NCBI GenBank assembly: GCA_023253575.1
Contig: JALRGB010000776.1
Coordinates: 1-9,061, forward strand
Source of the DNA: Verrucomicrobiales bacterium
GTDB lineage: Bacteria > Verrucomicrobiota > Verrucomicrobiia > Verrucomicrobiales > V1-33
DNA length: 9,061 nucleotides
Direction: 5' to 3'
In this document: positions 1-6,183 of the stretch, piece after piece
Numbering within the stretch: position 1 is the first letter of the stretch
Layout of the letters: every line of letters starts with the position of its first letter
Position numbers and translations under genes: made by a program
The notes under the pieces: generated by a model
Told to the model about the DNA's origin: nothing
Databases searched by the model: none
Seen by the model: only the letters and a program-made list of their open reading frames with translations

Positions 1-141
1 TCCGCCGGGCTTTCGGAAAAAGTCAAAGTGAAGGCGCCGCACGATCCGCTTCCCATTGTCGAAAGGCGTGCTACACTCGCGACTCCGCGGCCAGATTCTT
101 GACGGCTGCTGCTTGGGCGCATCACACGTACATCCAAAGAA
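1..141. other. Upstream leader of leuC; no gene assigned
   Basis: No gene can be supported here. Reading frame 1 is open from the left edge to a TGA at 100-102, and frame 2 closes at a TGA at 29-31, so the end of an upstream gene could lie here. Neither short peptide is recognisable, and the window edge prevents a decision. The segment holds a candidate extended -10 at 69-77 and a TTGACG at 99-104 that has no convincing -10 partner. No leader peptide rich in leucine codons was seen, so there is no sign of classical leu attenuation. Confidence 0.4.
69..77 (+). promoter_or_regulatory. Candidate extended -10 promoter for leuC
   Basis: TGC followed by TACACT matches an extended -10 element (TGn plus four of six bases of TATAAT). 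It would start transcription near base 84, leaving a leader of roughly 57 bases before the leuC start. No good -35 lies at the usual distance, which is tolerated by extended -10 promoters. A similar TGC-TATTAC lies before uvrA. This is pattern matching only. Confidence 0.3.
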
Positions 142-1572
142 ATGGGCAAGACCTTGTTCCAAAAAGTCTGGGAGGCGCACACTGTGCGCACGCTCCCAAA
201 TGGCCAGACACAACTTCTGATTGGCACTCACCTCATTCACGAGGTGACCAGCCCGCAGGCCTTTGGGATGCTGCGCGATCTTGGGCTGAAGGTGAAATAC
301 CCTCATCGCACGTTTGCGACGGTTGATCACATTGTGCCGACGGACCGCCAAGAAGAACCGTTTGCCGATCCTCAGGCGGCCGAGATGATCAGTGCGCTGC
401 GGAAAAATGCCGAAGATTTTGGCATCACCTATTTTGACCTCAGCACGGGGAAGCAGGGGATTGTGCATGTGGTGGGGCCAGAACAAGGCATCACCCAGCC
501 GGGCACGACCATTGCGTGCGGTGACTCGCATACCGCGACTCATGGTGCCTTCGGGGCGATTGCCTTCGGCATTGGTACAACGCAGGTTCGCGATGTGCTT
601 GCCACGCAGACGATGGCCTTGTCACGCGCCAAAGTCCGCCGAATCAATGTCGATGGCCTGCTGGGTCCCGGCGTGTACGCCAAGGACGTGATTCTTCACA
701 TCATTGCTCTGCTGGGGGCCAAGGGGGGCATTGGTTACGCTTATGAATATGGCGGCGAGGTTTTTGACCGCTTCTCGATGGAGGAGCGCATGACCGTCTG
801 CAACATGTCGATTGAGGGCGGAGCTCGTTGTGGCTATGTCAATCCGGACGAGAAGACATTTGCGTATTTGAGTGGCCGTCCTTATGCGCCGGCTGGTGCG
901 GACTGGGAAGTGGCGGTCGAGCGTTGGCGTTCGTTTGCCAGCGACGCGGATGCGGTTTTCGATGATGTGGTCAACATTCGTGCCGAGGACATTGCCCCGA
1001 GTGTGACGTGGGGGATTTCGCCGGATCAAGGGTGTGCGGTCACTGGTTCTATTCCGTCTTTTGCCAGTCTAGAAACGGACGCGGAGCGGGCCAGTCTGAC
1101 GGAGGCTTTAGAGTATATGAAGCTGTTGCCGGGGGCACCGATCAAAGGGACGAAGATTGATGTGGCCTTTATTGGCTCGTGCACCAACGGCCGGCTCAGT
1201 GATTTCCGCGAAGTGGCCCAGTTTCTGCGCGGCCGGAAAGTGGCGCCGGGCGTCACGGCTATCGCGGTTCCTGGCAGCCAGATTGTGGCGGCGCTGGCCA
1301 TCAAGGAAGGCTTGGACAAAGTCTTTACCGAAGCGGGATTCGAGTGGCGTGGAGCCGGTTGTTCAATGTGTCTGGCCATGAACCCCGATAAACTCGTAGG
1401 GGATCAGGTCTGTGCGAGTTCGTCCAATCGCAATTTCAAAGGACGCCAGGGCAGCATCACGGGCCGCACCATCCTCATGAGTCCGGTTATGGTGGCCGCC
1501 GCTGCCATTACCGGCGAAGTGGCTGATGCTCGCGATGTGTTTGGGCTGGCGGCCGAGCCGGTGGCGGTGTGA
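142..1572 (+). CDS. leuC: 3-isopropylmalate dehydratase large subunit (LeuC)
   Basis: This is the large, iron-sulfur subunit of isopropylmalate isomerase (EC 4.2.1.33). With LeuD it interconverts 2- and 3-isopropylmalate in cytosolic leucine biosynthesis. The 476-residue product has the usual length of the bacterial LeuC class. It opens with the family start GKTLFQKVWEAH, and has CGDSHTATHGAFGA at about 126-139. Cys347 (in GSCTNGR), Cys407 and Cys410 (GCSMC) are the expected ligands of the 4Fe-4S cluster. The C-terminal signature reads SNRNFKGRQG, with Lys where NFEGRQG is usual in E. coli; I treat this as family variation. The start at 142 fits the family N-terminus but lacks a clear Shine-Dalgarno site. 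No leuD follows within the window, so the small subunit must be encoded upstream or elsewhere. Identification as LeuC rather than another aconitase-family dehydratase rests on full-length resemblance and is very secure. Confidence 0.97.
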   Translation: MGKTLFQKVWEAHTVRTLPNGQTQLLIGTHLIHEVTSPQAFGMLRDLGLKVKYPHRTFATVDHIVPTDRQEEPFADPQAAEMISALRKNAEDFGITYFDLSTGKQGIVHVVGPEQGITQPGTTIACGDSHTATHGAFGAIAFGIGTTQVRDVLATQTMALSRAKVRRINVDGLLGPGVYAKDVILHIIALLGAKGGIGYAYEYGGEVFDRFSMEERMTVCNMSIEGGARCGYVNPDEKTFAYLSGRPYAPAGADWEVAVERWRSFASDADAVFDDVVNIRAEDIAPSVTWGISPDQGCAVTGSIPSFASLETDAERASLTEALEYMKLLPGAPIKGTKIDVAFIGSCTNGRLSDFREVAQFLRGRKVAPGVTAIAVPGSQIVAALAIKEGLDKVFTEAGFEWRGAGCSMCLAMNPDKLVGDQVCASSSNRNFKGRQGSITGRTILMSPVMVAAAAITGEVADARDVFGLAAEPVAV

Positions 1573-1584
1573 GACCGATGCGGT

Positions 1585-1616
1585 GCCGGGGGGGCCTACG
1601 GGCTCCCGGGGCTTTT
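1585..1616 (+). terminator. Possible weak terminator after leuC
   Basis: Just after the leuC stop, a G-rich arm (GGGGGGGCC) faces GGGCTCCC across a short TAC loop, giving an imperfect GC hairpin with a bulge and a wobble pair. Only four T residues follow (1613-1616), then Gs. It could slow or end leuC transcription, but it is below the standard of a clear intrinsic terminator. Confidence 0.25.
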
Positions 1617-1687
1617 GGGGTGAGGAAAGCGCGGATGTTGGGTGAGCCGTGCTGGCGATCGCGGGTGTCTGGGCGCTGGCGGATTGA

Positions 1688-1731
1688 TCGGTTCTTCGGT
1701 TCTGGTGGTGCTATTACGCACTGGCGGTTCT
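1688..1731 (+). promoter_or_regulatory. Three CGGTTCT repeats before uvrA; possible operator
   Basis: TCGGTTCT occurs twice in perfect tandem (1688-1695 and 1696-1703), and CGGTTCT occurs a third time at 1725-1731. The copies bracket the candidate -10 at 1709-1717, where a regulator of uvrA could bind. The first two give GTTC-N4-GTTC. This resembles the direct-repeat form of alphaproteobacterial LexA sites (GTTC-N7-GTTC) but with the wrong spacing. Neither CTG-N10-CAG nor GAAC-N4-GTTC is present in the gap. An operator role is inference; chance repetition in GC-rich DNA is possible. Confidence 0.3.
1709..1717 (+). promoter_or_regulatory. Candidate extended -10 promoter for uvrA
   Basis: TGC followed by TATTAC fits an extended -10 element (four of six core bases). 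Transcription would begin near 1724, about 32 bases before the chosen uvrA ATG. If real, it excludes the upstream in-frame GTG at 1642 as the start. No good -35 is seen at standard spacing; TTGATC at 1684-1689 would be 22 bases away, which is too far. Confidence 0.3.
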
Positions 1732-1755
1732 TTGAATGTGTTTCATCTTGAGCTG

Positions 1756-4700
1756 ATGGAAAGCAGTGTGACAGGCTTGGCTCTCGGTGATACGGCCCGG
1801 CCTGCGGGGGCTGGGCACGATTGGATCAGGGTGAGTGGTGCGCGTCAGCACAATTTGAAAAACTTGTCGGTGGCATTGCCGAAAAACCAACTGGTGGTCG
1901 TGACTGGGGTGAGTGGTTCGGGCAAGTCGTCGCTGGCCTTTGACACGCTTTATGCGGAGGGGCAGCGGCGGTATGTGGAGAGTTTATCGGCGTATGCGCG
2001 GCAATTTTTGGAGCGTCTGGAGAAGCCGGATGTTGATTCGATTGAGGGGTTATCACCGGCGATTGCGATTGAGCAGCGCATCAGCGCGCCGAATCCGCGA
2101 TCGACGGTAGCGACGACGACGGAATTGTATGATTATCTGCGCGTGTTGTATGCCTCGTGCGGGCAGCCGCATGATCCGGCCACGGGTGAGCCGATTTACC
2201 GTCAGACGATTCCCCAGATTGCGGCGGCGTTGCAGGCGCTGCCGGATGGGGCGCGGGTCATTATTTTGGCCCCGTTGACGGCGGTGGAGATCGGGGGCAC
2301 GGGCGATTTACGGCCGCTGGTGACTCGGTTGCAAAAAGCGGGATTTGTCCGGTTGCGGGTCAATGGGGTGGTGGAAGAGATGGAGTCGCTGGTGGCTGAA
2401 AAGGCGTCGGGGACGGTCAGTTGGCGATTTGCGGTGGAGCATCCGCCGGCGGTGGAGATCGTCATTGATCGACTGGCCATTCGACCGGATGGAGCGGATC
2501 GATTGATTGACTCGGTGCGCACGGCGTTGCGGTGGAGTACGGATGAAGTCTGGGCGCTGATTGATGACGGGCCGCGCGGTGAGGAGCCCCAGTGGCGCGA
2601 GCAGCGGTTTACGACATCCTTTACGAATCCGTCGACAGGATTCCGGCTGGCGGAGCTGACGCCGCGTCATTTTTCTTTCAACAGTCATTTGGGAGCTTGT
2701 GCGGGATGTCAGGGACTGGGGACCCAGCCAGAAGCGGATCCGGATTTGCTGGTGCCGGATCGCTCGCTTTCGCTGGCTGAGGGGGCGGTCAAATCGTGGT
2801 GGGCGGGGCATCCGGCGATGCTGGGGATTTTCAAGCAGGAAGTCGACGCCTTGGCGCGGCATTGTGGTGCGGAGAGGGAGGTGGCCTTTGGGAAATTGCC
2901 GCAGTCCTTTCAGGATGCGCTTTTTCATGGGACTGGTCAGACGGCGATTCGGACGGGGTGGAAGACGGGTGAGTCGACCAAAAGTCTGGCCAAGCCGTTC
3001 GAGGGCTTACTGCCTCAGGCGCGGCGGCTTTATGAGACGAGTGAAAGCGACACTTTGAAGAAGTCGCTGGCGCGGTTTATGAATGCGAGGACGTGCGAGG
3101 CGTGTGGGGGGAGGCGATTGCGGCCGGAGATTCTGGCGGTGACGCTGGCCGCGGTAGGCGGTGGCGGTAGACGGCCGTCCTCTGGGGCTGGGGTGGCTAC
3201 GCATCGGCTGCCGCCGCTTTCCATTGATCGGTTTTGTGCGTTGACGGTGGCGGCGGCGCGCAACTGGATGGAGGCTGTGGATTTGACGGGATCGCAGCAT
3301 GTTATGGCGGCTGAGCCGTTGAAGGAAATTGCGGCGCGGCTGAAATTCCTGCAAGATGTGGGACTGGGATATCTGGCATTAAACCGCGAGATGGGCACGC
3401 TTTCTGGTGGCGAGGCGCAGCGGATCCGGCTGGCGACGCAGATTGGTTCTGGTTTGTCGGGGGTGCTTTATGTGCTGGACGAGCCGAGTATTGGTCTGCA
3501 CCAGCGTGATAATGAGCGGCTTATTGCCACGCTGCACCGGCTGCGCGATCTGGGTAATACGGTGCTGGTGGTGGAGCATGATGAAGAAACGATGCGGGCC
3601 GCCGACTGGCTGGTTGACATGGGGCCGGGGGCTGGACCGCATGGCGGGGAGATTCTGGCGGCCGGTCCGCCGGACCAAGTGGCGCGCGACCCGGCGTCGC
3701 TGACTGGGCGGTACCTTCGAGGCGACCGGGATGCGGGCGGGGCGCGGCGTCGCGACTCGCTGTTGCCGCCCGGACATCTGACCATCCACGGCGCGAGCGA
3801 GCACAATCTAAAGGACATTACGGCCGCATTTCCGGTGGGATTGCTGACGTGCGTGACGGGGGTTTCTGGCAGTGGGAAGAGCACGTTGATTGATGATATC
3901 CTCCGGCGCGCGTTGGCGCGTTGGTTTTACCATGCCAAAGACACCCCTGGGCGCCATCGTGAGATCACGGGACTCGAGCATTTTGACAAGCTAGTGGTGG
4001 TGGATCAGGACCCGATTGGCCGTAGTCCGCGCAGCAACCCGGTGACGTATCTGGGGGTTTTCACCGAGATCAGGAAACTATTTGCCTCCCTGCCGGCCGC
4101 CAAAGTCCGCGGTTTTACGGCGGGAACATTCTCGTTCAACACCAAGGGCGGGCGTTGCGAAACATGCGAAGGCGACGGGCAGATCAGGATCGATATGCAT
4201 TTTTTAACCGACGTCTTTGTCACCTGCGAGGCGTGCGGCGGGCGGCGGTACCAGCGGGACGTGCTGGATGTCACGTATAAAGGAAGGTCGATCGCCGAAG
4301 TGCTGGCTATGAATTTCGAGGAAGCGACGGCCTTTTTTCGGGCGGTGCCGCAGGTTTCGGAGAAGTTGCGGACGGTGTGTCTGGTGGGGTTATGGTACCT
4401 GCGGCTCGGGCAGGGGGCGAATGCGCTTTCGGGGGGGGAGGCGCAGCGGTTGAAATTGGCGGCTGAGTTAGGCAAGCGTTCCACTGGGCGTACGCTCTAT
4501 CTGCTGGATGAACCGACGAGCGGCCTGCATTTTCAAGATATAGAAGTGTTGCTAGGTGTGCTTTTTCGCCTGCGTGATGCGGGTAATACGTTGATTGTCA
4601 TTGAGCATAATCTCGACGTGGTTCGTTCCGCCGATTGGGTAGTCGATCTGGGTCCGGACGGTGGTGAGGCTGGCGGCCGTATTTTGGTAGAGGGGCCTCC

Positions 4701-4824
4701 TGAGACGGTGGCGGCCTGCGAGCAGAGTGAGACGGGTCGATTTTTGCGGAGGTATTTTGACCGGGTACGGGCGCAGCCCGGCGGTGAACGCCAGTCTGAG
4801 GGAGGTTTTTTCGGTGGTTCTTGA
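1756..4824 (+). CDS. uvrA: Excinuclease ABC subunit A (UvrA), with altered first zinc module
   Basis: UvrA is the damage-recognition ATPase of nucleotide excision repair. As a dimer it loads UvrB onto lesions. From the ATG at 1756 the product has 1022 residues (E. coli about 940). The frame is also open to a GTG at 1642, but those 38 residues match nothing in UvrA, whereas family homology begins near residue 22 (WIRVSGARQHNLKNL). ATPase module I: Walker A GVSGSGKSS at 51-59, signature LSGGEAQ at 549-555, Walker B LDEP with Asp575-Glu576. Module II: Walker A at 702-710 (Lys708), signature at 891-897, Asp918-Glu919. The module II zinc finger is complete (Cys801, 804, 824, 827). Near residues 291-295 the usual CPxCG is replaced by NPSTG, leaving only the partner pair Cys315/Cys318. 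PHDPATG at 138-144 replaces another CP-type element at the edge of the UvrB-binding region. That region is otherwise present (about 130-270), so this is not the UvrA2 class. A Gly/Arg-rich insert of about 20 residues lies at 465-486, after Cys447/Cys450. Confidence 0.97.
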   Translation: MESSVTGLALGDTARPAGAGHDWIRVSGARQHNLKNLSVALPKNQLVVVTGVSGSGKSSLAFDTLYAEGQRRYVESLSAYARQFLERLEKPDVDSIEGLSPAIAIEQRISAPNPRSTVATTTELYDYLRVLYASCGQPHDPATGEPIYRQTIPQIAAALQALPDGARVIILAPLTAVEIGGTGDLRPLVTRLQKAGFVRLRVNGVVEEMESLVAEKASGTVSWRFAVEHPPAVEIVIDRLAIRPDGADRLIDSVRTALRWSTDEVWALIDDGPRGEEPQWREQRFTTSFTNPSTGFRLAELTPRHFSFNSHLGACAGCQGLGTQPEADPDLLVPDRSLSLAEGAVKSWWAGHPAMLGIFKQEVDALARHCGAEREVAFGKLPQSFQDALFHGTGQTAIRTGWKTGESTKSLAKPFEGLLPQARRLYETSESDTLKKSLARFMNARTCEACGGRRLRPEILAVTLAAVGGGGRRPSSGAGVATHRLPPLSIDRFCALTVAAARNWMEAVDLTGSQHVMAAEPLKEIAARLKFLQDVGLGYLALNREMGTLSGGEAQRIRLATQIGSGLSGVLYVLDEPSIGLHQRDNERLIATLHRLRDLGNTVLVVEHDEETMRAADWLVDMGPGAGPHGGEILAAGPPDQVARDPASLTGRYLRGDRDAGGARRRDSLLPPGHLTIHGASEHNLKDITAAFPVGLLTCVTGVSGSGKSTLIDDILRRALARWFYHAKDTPGRHREITGLEHFDKLVVVDQDPIGRSPRSNPVTYLGVFTEIRKLFASLPAAKVRGFTAGTFSFNTKGGRCETCEGDGQIRIDMHFLTDVFVTCEACGGRRYQRDVLDVTYKGRSIAEVLAMNFEEATAFFRAVPQVSEKLRTVCLVGLWYLRLGQGANALSGGEAQRLKLAAELGKRSTGRTLYLLDEPTSGLHFQDIEVLLGVLFRLRDAGNTLIVIEHNLDVVRSADWVVDLGPDGGEAGGRILVEGPPETVAACEQSETGRFLRRYFDRVRAQPGGERQSEGGFFGGS

Positions 4825-4843
4825 CGGTGGGGGGATGAATGGG

Positions 4844-4876
4844 AGATCCTTGACATCGACGGGCGGGCCCGGATCT
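4844..4876. repeat. Inverted repeat AGATCC-N21-GGATCT in the uvrA-cNMP gene gap
   Basis: AGATCC at 4844-4849 and GGATCT at 4871-4876 are perfect 6-base inverted arms. The spacer contains a consensus-like -35 hexamer, TTGACA, at 4850-4855. The best -10 near the right distance is poor, so no promoter is called with confidence. The structure could be an operator overlapping a weak promoter for the downstream gene, or chance. No T-run follows, so it is not an intrinsic terminator. Nothing else is visible in the 107-base gap. Confidence 0.3.
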
Positions 4877-4931
4877 TGAGGGGGTGGGGCCTGTTGAGCG
4901 CCGGCGGCTGTCCTCTCATTCTCTAGAAGCC

Positions 4932-5414
4932 ATGAACGATGAACCGGAACTTCCTCCGCTGGGTATTTTTGCTGAACTGAGTCCCGAGTTGCGGGCGCGA
5001 CTGGCGGCGGCCGGGCGTTTTGAAGTCATTGCTTCGGGGCATTATGTCGCGGTGCAAGGGGAGGCGCACCATCAGTTGACGTTTGTGTTGTCTGGCCACC
5101 TCGATGTGTATGTGCGCAATCAGGCGGACACGATCAAAGTCGCCTCGGTGGGGCCGGGCGAGACGGTGGGTGAGATGAATCTTATTGATCCGCAGAAGGC
5201 TAGTGCGGATGTCGTGGTCGGCCATGGGCCAGTCCGGGCGTTTTCCATCACAGCCGACGATTTTGCGGGGTTGGTGCGCGAAGATTCGGTGGCTGGGTAC
5301 CGCGTGTTGATGGCGTTGTCCCGCGAGTTGTGCCGCCGATTGCGGTCGAATTCCCAGACGTTGTTGCGGCAGGCTGACCGGGCGCGGACGTATTTTCGGG
5401 ACGAAGATTATTAA
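4932..5414 (+). CDS. Small lone cyclic-nucleotide-binding-fold protein, no DNA-binding domain
   Basis: The 160-residue product is essentially one Crp/cNMP-binding beta-roll domain. It has an N-terminal helical lead-in (FAELSPELRARLAAAGRF, about 13-30), the beta-roll with LSGHLDVYV (53-61) and GETVGEMNLID (76-86), then a C-terminal helix rich in Arg and Leu (about 118-150). There is no helix-turn-helix, kinase or channel segment, so by itself it is not a Crp-type transcription factor. The phosphate-binding cassette usually reads GE-x-GE followed by RSA; here the last part is KASADV (89-94), so the Arg that holds the cyclic phosphate is missing, with a Lys one residue earlier. It may bind another ligand or act as a protein-interaction module. 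The ATG at 4932 is chosen because the domain begins soon after it and a weak AGAAG precedes it; an in-frame GTG at 4884 would add 16 unmatched residues. It lies 107 bases after uvrA and 90 before rsfS, on the same strand. Confidence 0.85.
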   Translation: MNDEPELPPLGIFAELSPELRARLAAAGRFEVIASGHYVAVQGEAHHQLTFVLSGHLDVYVRNQADTIKVASVGPGETVGEMNLIDPQKASADVVVGHGPVRAFSITADDFAGLVREDSVAGYRVLMALSRELCRRLRSNSQTLLRQADRARTYFRDEDY

Positions 5415-5504
5415 GAAATCGACGTTGGGCGGGTGTTGTCGAGCGGGATGCACTCCGTGTTGTGCGGGTCTTGACTTTCCCGCGCTGTCCCGGACGTTGA
5501 GACG

Positions 5505-6077
5505 ATGCCTGCCAAGAAAGCTGCCGCGAAGAAAATCGTGGCCACCAAATCTGTTGCTCCCGCCAAGAAAGTTGCGGTGAAAAAGTCCGCCCTCGTGGAA
5601 CCACCGACCCCGGCCGCTGTCAAAGTGGCTGCCAAGGTCGCCAAGAAAGCGGCCAAGAAGGCGGCGGCCAAGGGGGCTGCCGCGAAGCCGGTCGTGAAAA
5701 AATCAGCGGCGGAGCTTTCGGAAGGGATGCGACTGGCGGTGGCCGCGGCCTGTTTTGCGGAAGACATCAAAGCCGAGCAGATCGTGGTGCTGGATGTGAG
5801 CGAAGTTTCCTCGATTACTGATTTTTTTGTCATCTGCAGTGGAACTTCCACGCCCCATTTGAAGGCGATTGCCCGCGAAGTTCGGGCGGGCATGAGCGAG
5901 GCGCATGCCGTGAAGCCGTCCATGGCGGACGGAGATCATGAGAGCCAGTGGGTGGTGCTCGATTATGGCATTATGATGGTTCATGCCTTTCATCCCGAGA
6001 AGCGTGATTTGTATGCGTTGGAAGATTTGTGGGGTGATGCGAAGAAGATTGACTGGCAGGCATTGGCGGAGAAATGA
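5505..6077 (+). CDS. rsfS: Ribosomal silencing factor RsfS with histone-H1-like N-terminal tail
   Basis: RsfS (Iojap/DUF143 family) binds ribosomal protein uL14 on the large subunit and blocks joining of the 30S subunit, which lowers translation in starvation. The family domain covers about residues 70-190. Its marks are VLDVSEVSSITDFFVICSGTS (starting near 95) and WVVLDYGIMMVHAFHPEKR (starting near 149), then DLYALEDLWGDA. The oddity is the first 69 residues. They hold 19 Lys and 22 Ala in the first 67 positions, with one acidic residue and PAKKA/AKKAA repeats like histone H1 or chlamydial Hc1 tails. E. coli RsfS (about 105 residues) has no such extension. A later start at Met75 (5727) would still encode nearly the whole domain, so the tail depends on the start chosen. 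I prefer 5505: the stretch is uninterrupted, has a coherent Lys/Ala composition, and has GAG at a reasonable distance upstream. RsfS is often next to nadD; here its neighbour is cinA. Confidence 0.93.
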   Translation: MPAKKAAAKKIVATKSVAPAKKVAVKKSALVEPPTPAAVKVAAKVAKKAAKKAAAKGAAAKPVVKKSAAELSEGMRLAVAAACFAEDIKAEQIVVLDVSEVSSITDFFVICSGTSTPHLKAIAREVRAGMSEAHAVKPSMADGDHESQWVVLDYGIMMVHAFHPEKRDLYALEDLWGDAKKIDWQALAEK

Positions 6078-6095
6078 CGTGATGACGTTCACGTC
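6076..6095. repeat. Perfect 7-base inverted repeat at the rsfS stop
   Basis: GACGTGA (6076-6082) and TCACGTC (6089-6095) are perfect inverted arms around a 6-base loop, TGACGT. The left arm overlaps the rsfS stop codon (6075-6077). TGACGT also occurs directly at 6075-6080 and 6083-6088. As RNA it would form a short hairpin right after rsfS; as DNA it could be an operator-like site. No T-run follows, so it is not a standard terminator. Confidence 0.35.
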
Positions 6096-6183
6096 TCGGG
6101 CGGGCGGATGGTGACGATTTGCGCCGGGCGGCTGGTCCGGGGCGGTCTCGCCTCGGCGCTGGAGCGGTCCCGTCGATTTTTTC

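Noticed and set aside
99..104. TTGACG as a -35 box for leuC
   Set aside because: No acceptable -10 lies 16-18 bases downstream, and a start there would leave almost no leader before 142.
1569..1751. Possible 60-residue gene overlapping the leuC stop by 4 bases
   Set aside because: The GTGA overlap looks like translational coupling, but the peptide is Arg/Gly/Trp-rich noise with no motif. It also covers the hairpin and promoter candidates of the gap.
1642..1755. Upstream GTG start giving UvrA 38 more residues with a hydrophobic stretch
   Set aside because: The stretch (LIGSSVLVVLL) might suggest a signal or anchor, but UvrA is cytosolic and homology begins well after Met 1756. The promoter candidate also lies inside this segment.
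4884..4931. Upstream GTG start for the cNMP-fold gene
   Set aside because: It adds 16 residues without resemblance to the fold, and the ATG at 4932 has a better upstream context.
5471..5476. TTGACT as a -35 box for rsfS
   Set aside because: The matching -10 position (about 5494-5499) reads ACGTTG, which is not promoter-like.
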